From positions 14,497,923 to 14,561,922 of the forward strand of contig CM034099.1 in the NCBI GenBank assembly GCA_019914945.1: DNA of 64,000 nt, in the 5' to 3' direction. The DNA is from Typha latifolia. Lineage: Eukaryota > Streptophyta > Magnoliopsida > Poales > Typhaceae. Below, piece by piece: positions 47,930 to 59,881 of this stretch (the stretch's first letter is position 1; every line of letters starts with the position of its first letter). The position numbers were made by a program, and so were the translations under genes. The notes below the pieces were generated by a model. The model saw only the letters and a list, made by a program, of their open reading frames with translations. It was not told the origin of the DNA and did no database searches.

Positions 47930-48560
47930 GGCATGTAGGCTTCATTTCACCTGTACTGGAAGATAATTGGAGCCTAATTTACGGATAGTTGATATCTTAG
48001 TGCAGGTAGGGTTCTATTATGTATATCGGGTCGTTGGGATACACATTGATTGGACATTGATCACTGCATTAGTTGAGTGTTGGCGGCCAAAGACGTATAT
48101 ATTCCATATGAATGTTAGAAATGTCACTATTACATTACAAGATGCTACAATACTATTAGGTCTACGAATCCACAAACATGTCGTTACTGATACCACAGAT
48201 ATTTAGTGGGATGACGTCAATTAGGAGCTCCTAGAACTTATCCCATAAACAACTAGGAGTGGTTTGTCGTTGTAGTAGTTGGGAGAGACATTTGGCCCCT
48301 CCTATAGATGTTCATTATCAAATGATTCAATGGTACTCCACGGCTTACATTTTGGCGATCATGGGAGGCTTAGTATTTGCAAACAAGTCTGGAGATATAG
48401 TAGAGTTGATATATCTTCCTCTATCATGGGACTTGGATTATACTAGCATGCTTAGTTGGGATAGTGTCACATTAGCAATATTTTACCAAGAGCTATTTAG
48501 GCTAGTCGACATGATATGGGAAAGATAGCTGGAGCACTTCTTTTGTTATAGGTATTTACA
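47930..48560 (+). pseudogene. Plant mobile domain (PMD, MAIN/MAIL-like) reading frame in the MULE
   Basis: The frame 47967-48206 reads GFYYVYRVVGIHIDWTLITA, then VECWRPKTYIFHM, then VTITLQDATILLGLRI. After a frameshift, 48259-48528 reads AYILAIMGGLVFANKSGD, VELIYLPL and DSVTLAIFYQELFR. This is the conserved series of the aminotransferase-like plant mobile domain (PF10536): IDxxLIxALVERWRPET.TFHL..GExTxTLQDVAxLxGL, then LGGxLFxD.SG..V...YLPLL. Host proteins MAIN and MAIL1 share it, and it is known from MULEs. Here it is broken by stops and a frameshift. Confidence 0.82.
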
Positions 48561-49029
48561 TGTTCATATATCATTAGCAGTATAAGATGTAGTTATATAT
48601 TGCACTTATCTTATTAAGATAATTGCAAGTTTGGGCATAGGAGCGACTACATGTGGGCAAGTCTGATAGATAGCTCGCTCCCACACTAATTGAGGCTCAA
48701 CCATCTCTTTTATATTTCTAAAGGTTTTAACTACTAAATATTTGGTGCAGGTTCATATTTTATCAAATATTCACCATCAAGGTTTAAATGCACTTGTTGT
48801 ATAGAGTAGCAGTCATGGTTGAGCATCACTGAGCGCGATTGTTGACATGTGCATTTAGCGCATTATATATGGTTGACGAGTTGTGACATTTACGTGCTCC
48901 TCCTATAGAGCATTAGCCAATACCTAATATCGCAGTGCATCAGCTAGTACCATCTCCTTCAAGTAGAGGTAGAGGTAGGGAGAGAGGTAGAGGGACTAAA
49001 GAGAGTAAGCTATTAAGGTTGCATAACAT

Positions 49030-49225
49030 GCTAAATCACCTATGAAGTAGGCTACTAAGGTTGGGGGCATGCTACAACTACTGTAGAGCATGCTACTGAG
49101 GTTGGGGGCATGCTACAACTACTGCAGAGCATGCTACTGAGGTTGGGGGGCATGCTACAACTACTGCAGAGCATGCTACTGAGATTGCAGAGCATGCTAC
49201 ATCTACTACAGAGCAAACTATAGAG
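49030..49225. repeat. GAGCATGCTAC minisatellite
   Basis: About three to four tandem copies of a 49-50-bp unit containing AGAGCATGCTACTGAGGTTG and GGGGCATGCTACAACTACTG, with shorter derivatives at the end. It lies downstream of the PMD segment. Confidence 0.85.
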
Positions 49226-50098
49226 GAGGTGACTACTGTAGAGGAGCAGTAAGCAGATGTAAACATGCTTATTTCACAATTTACATAGGAGCCGTCTACT
49301 TCTTATGACCTAGGATTGCTTAGTAAGAAAGAAAGAAATCACGGCATATTCGATTTTATGTACTGGACGGGTAGATGCTTATATATAAACTTGGAATGTT
49401 TTGATGTATAAACATATTTCATTTAGTATCACTTTGAGGTGATTATCTATTTTGAGGTGTGTGAATTTAGTGTTTTAGTTTAGATATGGTTTGGTGATTT
49501 CATTTAGTGTTTTGATGTATAAACTTGAAAGAGTTAAGTGCTTCTCTTTTTCTTTTCTTTTAAAGATATGAGTACACGTGAATCTGTCAGCAGTGTTTGT
49601 GTTTCAGTTTCTATTTCAGTGTTTTATTTCAGTAATTGATATTGTTTTAGTGTTCCGTTTTAGTTTTAGCAAATTATAGAAAAATGCTCATATGTTAAGC
49701 ATTTCATTGAAAGGCTCACTAGTTAGGCATTTTACATTCAATTGAAACGCTTTTCCAGTCAGCAGTTTAGCATATATATTGTTGTCCTGAAAATGCTTAA
49801 GAGTTAAGCATTTTTGTTTAATAAAATGTTTAACTCTTAAGCATTTTACTGAGAACAAATGTGTGTTTTAAGTTCTCGTTTAATTTGCTTAAGTTAAGAC
49901 TAAATGTAAAGTGCCAACCAATTTAGTGTTTTAAGTTTGAGCTTAAACACTAACCAAATAAGTGTTTTGGGTTAAATAGAAAATGTTTACTAGTTAAACA
50001 TTTTTTTATAAGGCTACAATACATAGACCCTTTTTGGATTGAGGGACAGACTCTTTTGGTAAAGAAATCTCAAACAGGGCTAGTTTGGTCAAAAACTC

Positions 50099-50640
50099 CT
50101 TAGATCCATCCAAACCAACCAAAGGCCTCTGAAAGGACCCAGACTAGCTCGGGCTAGGGCTAAGTAGACGACCCCAATGGGTAAACTATCAAACTCAACT
50201 CTTATATGTCCTAATCACCTTAAGACTCAAAAGCTGGCACCAGATATGTTGCCATAACTTGGGATCCCTATTCCTTGAGCCATCAATATTACCATCAATA
50301 TTACCATCAATGATCCTGTACTTGCATAAACTAAAGGCCTTAAACTTGCTCTACTTAAAGCTAGGGAATTCAATTTGTTAGGGTTTATTTATATTTTATG
50401 TAATTGGCAAATTATATTTTAAAATATAATTTTTATTTATGTAATATGTATAAATTTTATGTATGGACATATGCATAAATTATGATAATAGTTATGAGAT
50501 GTTTGATAAAAAATAGTAAGTGGAAGATTAATTTTAAAGTCAAAATATTCGAAACGATCTTGGAATCATTATTTAAGTGCTCAAACGGTGTCATGATAGT
50601 TGGAGAAGTATGTAAATTTACCCAAGGACATAAGAACAAC
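50099..50640. other. Short intergenic stretch
   Basis: No gene seen. It contains a triplicated ACCATCAATATT-like word near 50283-50315 and AT-rich DNA. Confidence 0.5.
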
Positions 50641-51400
50641 CATTATGCATCCAACTATATACTCTTGTTGTTCGAAGTGCATTCGAACGCACTCTACAAA
50701 GTTTGTAGTGCATTCATACATACATGTTACCACTTTTGGCCATTCGAATAGGCTCAGCTTGGGTTCGAACGCAGCCGTAGAACTTGCATATTTTTGGGCT
50801 TTATGAGATCTGATTTGTCTTGGACTTGACTTTATTTTCATAAGATATATAAGGGTTGAAATGCTCTAACCCTAGAGAAGGTTGGTCATTGATTATTTTT
50901 AGGAGGTATTTATCTTATCTCTAAAAGATACTTATCTTATCTCTTTGAAGTATATAAAGGGGTTTAATCTAATTCTACAATTAGTTTTTTGAAATCATCT
51001 TTTGGAGGCTATTATAGATCACTTCTATACTTTAGATAGAATGTGCTAAATTGTTCTTGTCTCAATGCATTTACACTAGATCTGAAAGAACTATGTTTCG
51101 AGGGTCACTGAGATAGAAGGATCAACCTCAAAGGTCATTGAGGTTTGAAAACCTATGAAAGAAAGCAGTGTGTCACGGGGTTTAGCGAGCAAGATTGGTA
51201 CAAATTGAGTCAGGAATCAAAGAGTGATATGTAAGCTTCTTATTAACTGCTATAAGTTTTAGTGATGGGTTTCGATTCGAGTTTGGATACGTAACTTTTT
51301 ATCTGGCTTGGAATTTTTCCACGAAAAAGTTTCGTGTTTACTATTGTCTTTTCACACTTTATTTTTTGTATATTATTATCAACACCGTGTGATAGATCTT
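50640..51400 (+). mobile_element. LTR-like segment, second copy
   Basis: Counterpart of 29860-30650. TTCGAA-type words occur at 50671-50775 (GTGCATTCGAACGCACT, GGTTCGAACGCAG), then TATATAAGG (50845) and GTATATAAAGG (50950), then GATCAACCTCAAAGGTCATT and GTGTGTCACGGGGTTTA. Layout fits a copia LTR; ends and internal domains are not seen. Confidence 0.5.
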
Positions 51401-51718
51401 ATCTCCTAAGACGTTTATTATATTTTTTAATTAGTATCATAGCATACCTAAGGATTTACATAAGTTTTTTTCACAACCTAAAATGGGTGATCATTGAAGC
51501 TTACTCTAAAGTGCTCAGTAACATCCTTTGCCATTAGATTATCTGCTCATGGCAACTGACTGAAACACATATTTTTGGATAACATCTTATAATTTTTTGG
51601 AACTATTTTAAGAAAGTTAACAACTTGTAAATTGGTTAGCTAATTAACCTTGACCTGGATCAAAGTTTTTCATCCGTTTCAGTTGACTCACTCTCCACCA
51701 ATTTACTTAGCTTACTAT

Positions 51719-52803
51719 TAATGAGTGGCTCGGGCTCAGCTCGGGCTCAATTCGACTAAAGCTAGAGTTTGGCTCGGCTCAATTAGAGATGAGCCAAGCT
51801 TGAGCCATCAAAATTGGCTCGAAATTAATATCAAGCTGAGCTTGAGTTGGAGCAAACTCGCTCAAGCTCAACTCGATAGGCTTGGCATAAAAGGGTTCTT
51901 ATAAAACTCTATTCCCAAATATCTAAATCCCACATCTGTCCCTAGCACACCTCCTCCTCCTCCTTCGGCACCGGATTGGCGTTCCAAAGGGCGGTGATGC
52001 CGCGATGCCGGCTGCCTCCTCCTCCTCAAGCTGCTGGCTACCTCGTCCTCCTTCGCCAAGATCAAGGGAGATTCTTATGACAAAGGCAACGGTGATCGGG
52101 CCACGGCAGTGGCAACAAGGATGCGAGAGTTCCTCAATCTGCTCGCCAAGATGGATCCATTTCGGAACTAGCTTGCTGCCAAGGTGACAACGACGATAGA
52201 GGAGGAGGAAGGGATGAGGGCGACTAAATCAGCATTCCGGAAGGCGGTGATGCCGCGGTGTTAGCCTCCTCCTCCTCCTCATCCTCAAGTTGTCGGTTGC
52301 CTCGTCCTCCTTTGCCAAGCTCGAGAGAGATTCCAACGACGAAGGCACCATTGATTGAGCCACGGTATCTCGGTGATGAGGATGCGAGAGCTCATCAATC
52401 TGCCCGCCAAGATGAATCTGTTTCGGAACTAGCTTGCTGCCGAGGTGACAACAGCGATAGAGGAGGAGGGGATGAAGGCGATTGGGTCGACGTTCCGGAC
52501 GGCTATGGTGCCGCGGTGTCGATTGCCTTCTCCTCCACCTCAAGCTACTGGCTGCCTCGCCCTTCTCAAGCTGCCACGATGCTTGGTTTGGGCTCAATTT
52601 GGCTTAGTCCAGCTCGGCTTGAATGAGGCTTGATAATAGGCTCATTTCAAGCTCAAGCTCGGCTGGAGCTCGGTCTAGCTTGGCTCGAGCTCGGCTCGAG
52701 TTGAGCTGAGCCAAGCCTAAGCCTAACTTTAAGTCTCGAAATTCATTTCAAGCTGAGCCTGAGCCAGAGTCACTCACTCAGGCTCGGCTGTTTTACACCC
52801 CTA
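51719..52803. mobile_element. GGCTCG-type MULE-like element with internal tandem repeats
   Basis: Ends are rich in GGCTCGGGCTCAG and GCTCGGCTGTTTTACACC words like 38954-40012. CTTACTAT flanks both sides (51711-51718 and 52804-52811) within a 9-bp near match. The interior has about three copies of a 257-260-bp unit (near 51970, 52230 and 52490), each with a CGTTCC-GGTGATGCCGCG block followed by a CCTCGTCCTCC block. Open frames on both strands reflect this GC-rich repeat; no known protein was recognised. Confidence 0.6.
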
Positions 52804-53148
52804 CTTACTATACATATCTACTTTCATGTATATATATAGATGAGGTATGTTTTCACTCTTTTTGAGATTATAGAATTACTTTTCTTATCAAAAAGAAAAA
52901 AAAAAATACTATATATATATATAATATTAGGAGAGAGAAAGATAGGATTTCATAATTTAATACGATCTTTGGTAATAGTGATGATTCCATGGCAGCAAGT
53001 TCAAAGTAAATGCTAAGTTAGAGGAAATAGAGAAAAGGAGGCTTTAAATAAAATAATGCGAGCACCATTACATCCCTTCATGTCAGGGAAAAGAAGATAG
53101 CTAGTAGGAGAATGTGATACAAAGGCATGGGCAGGGGGGGCTTGCCTT

Positions 53149-53186
53149 GGCCTTTGCCTTTGCCTTTGCCTTTGCCTTTGCCTTTG
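53149..53186. repeat. (CCTTTG)n hexanucleotide repeat
   Basis: About six tandem units; the only signal in this stretch. Confidence 0.9.
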
Positions 53187-54297
53187 GCTTTCATGGATTT
53201 CCTTTTTCAAGTTTTCACTGATCAAGATTAGCTATCCACTGACCTACATCTATCTAGTTCCTAAAAGTATGAATTCTTTATGGACTAATTAACCCATTCT
53301 CTTTGCACCACCTTTTCCCATGACTGTATTCCAATCTCTTTTCTCCTAATTAATTAGGATAAGTTAACTAATTGTTCAACTATGTGTGAGGTGTTTAGGT
53401 TTTTCTTGCAAAATGACATAGTCTTCTTCACCTTGAGGAAAAGAAGAAGAAAACCCTATAATTGTTCAACTATATATAGGGCTTGACGGCAGGTATTTTT
53501 GAGACAATAAAAGTAAACAACTAGGATTAATAAATTATTGAGGAAAAGAAGAAGAAAGGATGGTCTATTTGCAAATACATCAAACCTAGTATAGCACTTT
53601 AATCTTGCAAGCAGATTTAACGGCTGATCTTTCTTTGGGTCTCAGATGTCAGAGACATACTTTAGAAAGAAGCCATTTATGTAGATCGATCTACGCATAA
53701 TCAAGTCCTTCTTCCAAGGGTTGCTTTAAACCTTTTGTCTGAAATTATTTGACTGTTTCTGACTCCTCTCTTTCAGAATTACTCAAGACTGTCCTTCACT
53801 AGTACTTTCTTATTTCCTTTGTTCTTTATCTCTTAAGCAAATCAAAAGATTTCTTCTACAAATAAAATATGTATCACTCTCTGTATCTGTTTAAGGACTA
53901 TGAATTGATCATGATATATGTATAGTTTGTCATGTAGTAAATCATAGAATCTATGTGATGATTTCTTTTGGCTTTTGTAGGAGGTCATTGTTGTAGTTTA
54001 ATGGTTGAGTTTTATTCACATATGATAAATGTTAAGTGTTCAATTTCTTTCTTAAAGAGATATTGAGATAGATATTTGGGAGATGCATAAATGAGATTTA
54101 TTGTGGCTTATTTCTGGGAAGAGTTATTTCAGTTGTTCAATTTATATATTAAAAAGAGTTAGTCATCTTTTTTTATCACATGTAAGGGTTTAGTTCTATA
54201 TTAGAAAAAGAGAGGACAAAATAATTAAATAGTCAACAAGTTTACTTTTAGTAGAATTTGATCGTATCAAATTCTTTTTTATGTAGACCAAGAACTA

Positions 54298-54441
54298 GAG
54301 GTGTCAATAGGGTCGGATCAGGTATATGTCAGGTCATGATTACAAACATGAACACATTTCGTTTAATAATTGAGTTAGACGAAGTTAACCCGTTTATAAG
54401 TATCAAGTTATTGGAGTCGGATCAACTTTTGCACCCTTACC
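54298..54441. mobile_element. Probable short MITE
   Basis: The left AGGTGTCAATAGGGTCGGATC and, reversed, the right AAGGGTGCAAAAGTTGATCC form partial terminal inverted repeats about 140 bp apart, without coding capacity. A target duplication is not clear. Confidence 0.4.
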
Positions 54442-55974
54442 GAGGCCCCCTTCCTCTCCCCCCGTTAGACAAATGTCTTTCTAAAAGAGAACTTAGCTAA
54501 ATCAGAACCTTGGCTCACATTTAAATGAGATGTCTTTCTAAAAGAGTATCACTTTTCATTAACTGACAAGGTTCTAAAATCACATGATCTAAAGCAATCT
54601 CTGCTGTGATTCACAACTTTAATGTCCATTCAAAGTTCATCATACTGGCTAAATCAACATCCTTTTTTTCCCCTCTGCTCCTTAGCATACTTTATCTCCA
54701 ACTTTAGTCCAATCCACCACTTATTTGATTCTTTAATCTCGTTTCCCCATTAATTAAACTAGATGAATGGAACCCATTAACTGGAATCATTCACATATGA
54801 TTAATAAACATAGTACCATTAGAGAGAATACAATAAGACACCAAACCTAACTTTAAAAACATACTTAGTACTTTTAAGTCATTCAAAATAAAATATAACA
54901 GTCGAATGAAAAACTTACTTAGTGTGGAACTCAGCATCAAAGATTGCAAAGAGAAGAAAATAAATAATAATAATAAAATAATAATAAAGTGTAGCCCCAT
55001 GCTTAGTCCCTTAAAAAGAGGTCTTGGGTTTGTGATCCTAAAGGTGTTTTGAGAAGAAGACAATGTATTCAAAGGGGAGGGGGGGGAATATATGCTTTAA
55101 AGTAATCTAATCTCTCATAGGGGCGGGGGGCATGAATTCCAACACCAGGAGCCATGGCCCCCATATGTTATGGTGTCTTAGCTTTTCATGCATCAAACTT
55201 ACTTACTTAAAAGCTTAGCCAGCCATGGATGTTATGGTGTGGTGACATCCAACTTGATCCTTTGGCACAGTGTGGAAGCCTCCCCAGGTGTGTCACGTTC
55301 TCGTGTTCCATCTTTTCTCAGACTTCAGGGCCCCATGCCACCTCCTCCTGTACATAACATCCCATGTCATGTCCCTGCAAGGACATGTCATGCATCAGTC
55401 TTGATGGGTTTTCATCCATTCGTTCATTCATTCATTCATCCATTCATCCTTTACCACCAATGAGTGAAGTATGATATCCATATCTAAGATCCAAACCCTT
55501 TTTTCCTTTTCTTTCTTTTGTTTTTCTGATTACAACTTAAGCTGCTAAAGGACCAACAACATTTAATCATATATATATATAGCAATATATATCAGTACAT
55601 ATTGTATTATATACACTAAGCTAAGCAGTCAGAGAACGGTGTTTTTATATTATATAGTTTAATAGTAATAATAATTTAATTTTTAAGAGTAATCTTAGAT
55701 GCCTGCGAGCATTGCATGCATGGAAGCTCGTGATGGAGATATATATAGCAATGCAGGTGGAGTGCATCCAAGTATATTTATATGCTATGGTATGACAGTC
55801 TAATATGTGTTCAGGTTTGAAGTCCTAGTATGTGTTAGACTTAGTTTTGTTTAGATAACTTGATTTTAGTACCCAATAACCTGATGTACTTTTGTTGTCT
55901 GATGTTAATTAGTGAAATCACTGGCTCTTTCTTCCATGGGTGTAGGCAACTGCATGCCATGCTCTAGATTCATT

Positions 55975-56600
55975 CAGTGGTATCAAAGTTGATAATTTGA
56001 TGATTCCTGAAGGACTACTCACTTTGGTGTGGCTAATTTGATGGCTCTTATAGACCTGCAAGGTTTTGTGATGGACATATGAGTCATGGTGACATAGAAT
56101 TAGTCATAGTGTGGTTCGACCGGTGGAATTAGGTTCGAGTTGAGATAAGTAGGTTCGTGGTGACTCAGTAAAATGATAGGTTTAAGCATAAAAGAGCCAA
56201 ACTATTGACATCAATAAGGTGACTAAAAGAAAATTTGGGCATAAAACTTAGTTGAGAGTAATAGCTTGAGATATGTAGCACATATGTAAATGGAGGAGAT
56301 TGTTGAGGGAAGTCCCATTTGATGGTTCAAATCTCAAATTGGAAAAGAAAAAAAATGAAAGGATTTATATAAACTCTTAGGCCTCTCATCCAATAGCTTA
56401 AGCATTTAAGGCTAATTGGATTATAACGTTTTGTGTTAAACCCTCTTTGACTTAGATCAACTAATCTCTTGTCAAGCTTCTTAATTAGTTCTTAATTAGG
56501 CTCCTAAAAGTTGGTATAAAAGGTCTTGTTTTTTTTTTTTTTTTTTTTTTTTTTTGGTACCTGGAGAATATAAATAGCAGAGGTGAGGTGAGGAAGAAAT
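55975..56600 (+). mobile_element. Possible TRIM or LTR fragment
   Basis: A primer-binding-like TGGTATCAAAG lies near 55979. About 300 bp later a purine-rich GGAGGAGA is followed at about 56291 by TGTTGAGGGAAGTCCCA, an LTR-like start, and a TATATAAA box (56367). The short gap between the two features suits a terminal-repeat retrotransposon in miniature, but a matching left LTR was not recognised. Confidence 0.35.
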
Positions 56601-59600
56601 AAATACAAATTTTCTCCATGACTTTGTGGAAATCAATGTAGATCTTTACCTCACTTGATGAATGTCGAGGGGACCATTTACCGACCATTTCTTGTTATCC
56701 CCACTAAAGATCTTAGCCTGACACCCACCCTCAATTATATGTAGTACAAATTATTAGGATGAAAACATAATAAGGATGGCCCAAAAATTAATTTTCATAG
56801 TAGCATGCATGGTAATGCTGTAAGTTTAGCTTGATCTAGATATTAAATGGCATTTTTTGAAAACTAAATTTAACATAAACACAATTATGCAAGAACAAGG
56901 ACAAATAACATCAGATAAGAATATTTCTCATCATGTTGATTCTATCTGTGACTCATGAATGCCTAAGGAGAGAAATCCTAATCACAATGGATAATAACTC
57001 AGTATACCTGCTTTCAGTATGGATTATTTCAACATCCTTGTGCTCCAAGTTATTCCTAAGATCAAAATCAGAATGAGACTTTGGTGTCAGATTTTTCTGA
57101 TAACAGACTGAGTGCCAAGTTTGCCACTCTCTGACTCTGGAACTGATATAGGAATGGAATTCTAGTTCCAATTTTAAGAGGACAATTTCTTTCCATAATA
57201 ATTTTTTTTTCTTTTTTTTTCACAAAACAGGTAAGTCAACAAAAAAATAAATACAGCATCATCATGACTTCGTCGAGGCGACACGCATGCGAGACACACA
57301 TGCAAACTTCTCCATGTAAGTAGTCAAATGGGTCTCATCACCTTTCACAGGTGACCTTTCTAAAGAATCACTCAATTGAATGGTGCTCCAATAGAAGAAG
57401 AAAGTGGCAATCCTCTATCCTGAAAGGCTGTAGGTGAAGTGGAAGCAATGGAAAAAAGAGTTGGCATAAAGTTAGCAGGGGGAGAGCCAAGTAGCAGAGT
57501 CTGTACAAAAGGCTGTGTTAAAGAAAGAAAACATACAGTCTACCAACAATCCAAAGGCATGATGAATGCTGTCAAGTTTCAACTTAGCCAATGATGGCAC
57601 TTCAGTTTGACCAGCTTAGCTTGGTTGCACTGTTTCAGTGATCAGTCCCAGTAATGATGGAGCTTTATCTGAATGGTTGAAGCACTGAGATCCAGTTGCT
57701 AAAATTCCAAAACTCTTTTGAGAATATTGTCTATTCAAAATTACATGGTATTAGTGATGATAGTTACAAGGAATGTACTAGGTAAATCATAGAAAAAGAT
57801 TGCAGGTTCACCAACTTTGATGAGATACCATAGAGATGGAAAACTGTCATGCAGATTGGGGTGAGCTTCTTTTTGGTTCACACAGTACCACTAGTGTCCT
57901 TTCTCCAAGTCTTTGAGGCCCCCAGCAAAAGAAACTTTAAAATCATCAAGTTACTGCAGGAGCCTGAGCTTCATATTTCCCTTCGTTATATTTTCTTATT
58001 ATCAAGATAAGAAAATTTATATAACACTAAAAAAGAACACTTATTGATAAGATCATCCACAAAACAAGTGCAGAATTAGCATAGTATTGATGCATAAACC
58101 TGATGAAATCATTGGAAAAAAAATTAAGGAGATATATCATTAGCAAGCTAAACTTTTCAGATCAATGCCTCGTAAAGATAAGGGTTCTCATATACGAATA
58201 GAATTTAGGCCCATATACATGGAATCTCAAACAAACTTTATCTCAACTTGAGAGAACCAACATAACGATGTTCCACTGCAGAAGAGTTCAGAACATCAAT
58301 GGCAAGACTAGTAATCAACCATAAAGTGATTAGTACATCCGTAATGTAATAGAGTATTAAACACAAGTTACAATAAATCTCAGTTGGTCCATCTCAAGCT
58401 CCATTATGCATCAACTGATACCTACGATACGAGAATCAAACACAGAGCAGCATATAATTATAACTCCAATCAATCCAATGGTCTGGTTGATTGATCAAGA
58501 TAATAAACTTAATAATAAGCTTAACTCTTTCTTAATATGATAATCTTAAATCATCATTGATCATTGTGTGCCCTACACAACTCAAACAACCTGTGATAAC
58601 GTGGATTTTAAGTTTGGATATTCGAAAATAGAGAGCGACGAAAAATATAGACCGTGGTCAAAGTCATCAATCCATTATTAAATGTATAAATGCATATAAA
58701 TGAATTGTCAAAGTAGATATACAAAATTAAGACAACTCATAAGTATGGAGACAGCAATAAGTTGAGAAAATAAACAATAAATTAAAGATATTTAACAGAA
58801 TTCATGCCTGCCCGCAAATCTAGAGTATAAAAACAGTAGAGAAAATTAAACGGTGCCGAAGATGCTCTAAATCTTTGTATTCGGAGGCTTTATACATAAC
58901 TTCAAAGCAGAAAAAGAGCTGAACAAAATAATACTAGTCTTTATCAATACTTTATTCTGTAGAATAGAATAAGACAGGATGGATTAATCTTGACAAACAT
59001 TACATTTCATTCCAACCATGTACAATTTTATTAGCAGCCAGCAATAAACCCCTTGTACAAAGTCCTCGTACCTGGCAATTATTACAATCAATCATTTGAT
59101 CCTTTTCTTCGCTGCTTGGTCAGTAACAAGACTAACTCAAAGTACATGCAAAAAAAAAAAAAAAAAAAAAAAAAAGAAACGAAAATGAAGTGGGCATCAG
59201 ATCATCTCCCCACAGCCAATTCTTTTTTTGCAGTAAATATTTGATTTTTGATTACTAAACTCTGAGAAAATTTACAGTGAAATCTTGTTGTAAAAAAGAA
59301 GTAAAATTCCTGAGGTAAAATCTTGAATAAACCTATAAAAGTTACAAAGAAGTAAAATCTTGTGGTAAAAATATTGGAACCAGCAGTGGTTCATAGATAC
59401 AGTTGCCAAAGAACAAATGATCCTGAAAAGGATCTGTGACAAAATAGGTCACGGCTGCATTATATTGTATATACATAGAGGAAAACGACAGAAAAGAAAC
59501 TCCTGCAGCTTCCATGCTCCCTTTGACAAGTAAGATTTGCATTACTTGACCTCTTTCTCCATGAAATTCACAACCAGCACACTTACTTATCCGAGACAGT

Positions 59601-59636
59601 AAAAGATGACAAACGGTACAGGTTACAGCTACCACT
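56601..59636. other. Intergenic region 3' of cyclin T
   Basis: No recognisable gene. A 29-base T run precedes it (56528-56556) and a 26-base A run lies at about 59149-59174. The right part probably includes the cyclin T 3' untranslated region. Possible repeat debris lies around 58600-58960. Confidence 0.5.
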
Positions 59637-59828
59637 TCATAGTCTTCGTTTCTTGGTAGCAGATTCAGATCCACGGACAATCTCAGATTCTGAAGCTCTC
59701 TGGATCCAGGCATCTTTACTGGAGTCATCCACCGGAAGCATGTGATTGCTAACTTCTCTGTGCTTTTTCCTCGTCCTTATCAACACCTTGATTCTGACCA
59801 TATCAACTTTATCAGGCTTATCACCCAA
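59637..59828 (-). pseudogene. Detached cyclin T C-terminal tail
   Basis: The minus-strand frame reads GDKPDKVDMVRIKVLIRTRK, then KHREVSN, DDSSKDAWIQRASESEIV and ATKKRRL before a stop. This resembles the basic tail of plant cyclin T proteins (DRIKVxIxxRKxxR ... DDAWIERELExGI ... KxxR). It lies just 3' of the exon 6 stop, shifted in frame relative to it, with an extra stop (TAA, 59831-59829) at its upstream edge. It would have ended the protein in an intact allele. Confidence 0.6.
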
Positions 59829-59881
59829 TTATGAGGCTTTGTGGCCTCTTTCACATCCATATTATGAGGCTTTGTGGCCTC
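59828..59881 (-). repeat. 33-bp-period tandem duplication at the cyclin T stop
   Basis: An identical 21-base block (ATTATGAGGCTTTGTGGCCT plus C on the plus strand) occurs at 59828-59848 and 59861-59881. The following bases also repeat, but the copies differ by a 2-base indel. It separates the exon 6 stop from the detached tail. Confidence 0.85.

Larger units (their letters stand above)
43049..50098 (+). mobile_element. 7-kb MULE with decayed transposase and plant mobile domain
   Basis: The left end near 43049 (AGAGTTTTTGAAAC, then CCAAAAGTGGTCTAT and TAGCCCTA) is an imperfect inverse of the right end ending at 50098 (CTACAATACATAGACCC, then AGTTTGGTCAAAAACTC). Flanks CTCAAATCC (43040-43048) and CTTAGATCC (50099-50107) match at 7 of 9 positions. 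Between them, on the plus strand, lie a MuDR-type transposase remnant (44690-46922), a GTTCGAACG repeat cluster and a PMD remnant (47930-48530). The subterminal zone repeats AAATGCTTAA words. Size and content fit a once-autonomous MULE. Confidence 0.72.
52804..55970. other. Intergenic region
   Basis: No recognisable gene. It includes a (CCTTTG)n repeat at 53149-53186, a probable small MITE at 54298-54441, an ATA-rich stretch near 54960-54990 and a (CATT)n-type stretch at about 55417-55448. The frame at 55188-55463 shows no domain or family resemblance and is not supported. Confidence 0.5.

Noticed and set aside
49030..49225. CRISPR-like array
   Set aside because: Direct repeats lack unique spacers of regular length; this is a minisatellite in a plant transposon.
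55188..55463. 91-codon open frame
   Set aside because: No domain, no exon context and simple repeats at its end.
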